Shown here: in pieces, positions 13,693-14,868 of the stretch | Layout of the letters: each line of letters opens with the position of its first letter | How positions within the stretch are numbered: the first letter of the stretch is position 1 | Notes under the pieces: generated by a model | Told to the model about the DNA's origin: nothing | Seen by the model: only the letters and a program-made list of their open reading frames with translations | Database searches by the model: none | NCBI GenBank assembly: GCA_027859055.1 | Contig: JAQIBO010000208.1 | Coordinates: 1-14,868, forward strand | Length of the DNA: 14,868 nucleotides | Source of the DNA: Spirochaeta sp. | Lineage (GTDB): Bacteria; Spirochaetota; Spirochaetia; DSM-27196; Alkalispirochaetaceae | Direction: 5' to 3' | Position numbers and translations under genes: made by a program

Positions 13693-14427
13693 ATGTTTCT
13701 CGGAAACGATCTGGTGCACTGGAGCGGCGCGGCCGCTCGCGAAAAGGAGACGCTCTCGCACCGAACCGCGCGGTTCATCGATCGCGTCCTCCACGAACGG
13801 GAACATCCGATTCTGGACCGGCCGGCGACGCTTCAGCCACCATTCACACGGCCGCTGCCGCGTGTCCGGGCGCTATGGGCACTTTGGGCCGCAAAGGAGG
13901 CGGCCTTCAAAGCAGCAGTGAAAGCGATCCCCGGGCTTGCCTTCTCCCCTCGGTCGTTCCGCATCGAACTTCTTCCATCGCCGTCGGTCCACACGTCCGC
14001 GTGGCCACTCGCACACCGTTCAGACACCGACATCGTCGTTCGTCCCCTGGGCTACGGTATCGCTCACGTCCGCGATCAGGTATACGAGATTCTCTGGGAG
14101 TACCACGCGGAATTCGTACACGCTCTGGCCCTGGGCCCACTGAGGACGGCACCGTCGTTTGGTGACCACTGGGAATCGGTGATCAGGGAAATGACCACAA
14201 TCCCAATCAACCGTGCGTCGGTGGCGGTACGGCATATCGCGCTCCAATTGCTTTCCGTCTGCTCCAGCGAGAGGCTGACGATATCCACGCTGCGAATCGT
14301 TCGCGATCTCCTGGCTAACGGGCGATTGGGCCCTCCGGTGTTTCACGACGGCGCTGTCCGAAACGATCTGGATTTGACCATGACTCATGACGGTCCGTGG
14401 GGTGCTGTGGGATTGCTGCAGCGGTAA
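13693..14427 (+). CDS. 4'-phosphopantetheinyl transferase-like protein
   Basis: A 244-residue protein whose N-terminal part carries phosphopantetheinyl transferase motifs: GNDLVHW (4-10, Asp6 as the metal ligand, compare GxDIV of AcpS) and WALWAAKEAAFKA (62-74, with Glu69 and Lys68). The C-terminus ends DLDLTMTHDGPWGAVGLL, similar to the SHD...A tail strand of this superfamily. It would attach the cofactor arm to the operon's ACP. It is twice as long as AcpS and lacks a clear second WxxKE motif, so it is a pseudo-dimeric or extended version; the segment 85-215 is poorly recognised. It starts 6 bases after the acyltransferase stop without a good SD. Last gene of the operon, and convergent with the patatin gene. 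Confidence 0.78.
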   Translation: MFLGNDLVHWSGAAAREKETLSHRTARFIDRVLHEREHPILDRPATLQPPFTRPLPRVRALWALWAAKEAAFKAAVKAIPGLAFSPRSFRIELLPSPSVHTSAWPLAHRSDTDIVVRPLGYGIAHVRDQVYEILWEYHAEFVHALALGPLRTAPSFGDHWESVIREMTTIPINRASVAVRHIALQLLSVCSSERLTISTLRIVRDLLANGRLGPPVFHDGAVRNDLDLTMTHDGPWGAVGLLQR

Positions 14428-14491
14428 AACGAAAGAACAAACCATCGATCCTTGTCAACAAATTCCGGCGATTCGTTTCCCCGCCCGGGCG

Positions 14492-14868
14492 CTACCGAAG
14501 CGCCGAGCGCCACTCCGCCGTCTTCGCGCTCGTGGCGTCGTATCCCAGACGTACCAGGGCGTCCAGATTGTTGAACCGCAACATCGGAAACGACCCGGTC
14601 GGGATCCGCAGCGCGCAGTCAGCAGCCGCGGCCGCCTCCCGGGCGTGACGCTCGCTGCCCACCACAAAGGATGTGAGGAGCGTCTCTCCGATGCCCGGCC
14701 ACCGTTCCCGCCGGGAAAGCCCCCGCGCCACGTGCGAGAAGAACGACGGCGCGCTTCCCGGAGGCACCCGCGAATACGTCTCCCGATTCCGGACAAGGTC
14801 GCGCGCTTCGTCTCCTGAGACGTCCAGCAGAATCGTCCGGTCAGCTCCCTGATCGCGGAGGATATCCG
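14492..14868 (-). CDS. Patatin-like phospholipase, C-terminal part (N-terminus outside window)
   Basis: The minus-strand frame is open from the window edge to TAG at 14494-14492, giving about 125 residues. It reads GADRTILLDVSGDE near the start and then SRRERWPGIGETLLTSFVVG and LRIPTGSFPMLRFNNLDALVRLGYDAT, which I recognise as the C-terminal region of bacterial patatin-like phospholipases (often of the cyclic-nucleotide-linked type). The catalytic Ser-Asp dyad would lie outside the window, so activity is not verifiable. It converges on the fatty-acid operon with a 64-base gap (14428-14491) and could act on the same lipids, but that is speculation. Confidence 0.7.
   Translation of the reverse strand, partial: DILRDQGADRTILLDVSGDEARDLVRNRETYSRVPPGSAPSFFSHVARGLSRRERWPGIGETLLTSFVVGSERHAREAAAAADCALRIPTGSFPMLRFNNLDALVRLGYDATSAKTAEWRSALR

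Noticed and set aside
8218..14427. Aryl polyene or dialkylresorcinol cluster
   Set aside because: No ammonia lyase, AMP-ligase, aromatase, thioesterase or second carrier is present, and an enoyl reductase would remove the double bonds a polyene needs.
14482..14503. Palindrome CGCCCGGGCG and stem GCGCT/AGCGC as a bidirectional terminator between the converging genes
   Set aside because: The stems are short, the second overlaps the patatin stop codon, and no T-run follows on either strand.

Overview
The window is an ordinary bacterial chromosomal segment: dense coding, moderately high GC, SD-preceded genes and sigma70-like promoters. No rRNA, tRNA, CRISPR array or transposase is visible. The organism cannot be named from the sequence. 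A loose lipobox (F-F-S-C), the CUT1 sugar transporter next to a very large sugar-active protein, and an operon of atypical fatty-acid genes would fit a free-living spirochaete or a similar Gram-negative anaerobe. That is inference only.

Left part (1-5645, minus strand): a carbohydrate uptake and utilisation locus. A very large protein related to six-hairpin glycosidase/cellobiose-phosphorylase-like proteins (5585 down to about 2185) is transcribed towards a sugar-binding lipoprotein (2092-779) and a MalG-like ABC permease cut by the window edge (693-1). The large gene is split by an apparent one-base deletion near 2935-2937. Two promoters in this locus carry variants of the same dyad, near AATGTTCGAACATT, suggesting control by one repressor. 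The binding-protein/permease gap holds a strong mRNA hairpin.

Middle part (5646-8146, minus strand): an open-frame fragment of unknown nature, a small protein overlapping a minimal nucleotidyltransferase (6412-5827), and a lipoprotein with a concanavalin-like C-terminal domain (8074-6608).

Right part (8218-14427, plus strand): a tightly packed eight-gene operon divergent from the lipoprotein. It encodes an enoyl-ACP reductase-like SDR, a FabH-like KAS III, a FabA-like dehydratase, a FabZ-like dehydratase, a FabF-like KAS II, an acyl carrier protein, a PlsC-like acyltransferase and a 4'-phosphopantetheinyl transferase. Junctions are stop/start overlaps or gaps of 0 to 72 bases. Together they form a nearly self-contained acyl-chain assembly line with its own carrier, carrier-activating enzyme and an acyltransferase to place the product on a lipid. 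A ketoreductase (FabG) and malonyl transferase (FabD) are absent and would have to come from the housekeeping pathway. The ACP (Asn-Ser-Ala around the attachment serine) and the KAS II (NGHLTGT instead of the NAHGTST-type motif) diverge from housekeeping versions, so this is most likely a secondary, dedicated fatty-acid system whose product is unknown. A patatin-like phospholipase converges on it from the right edge.
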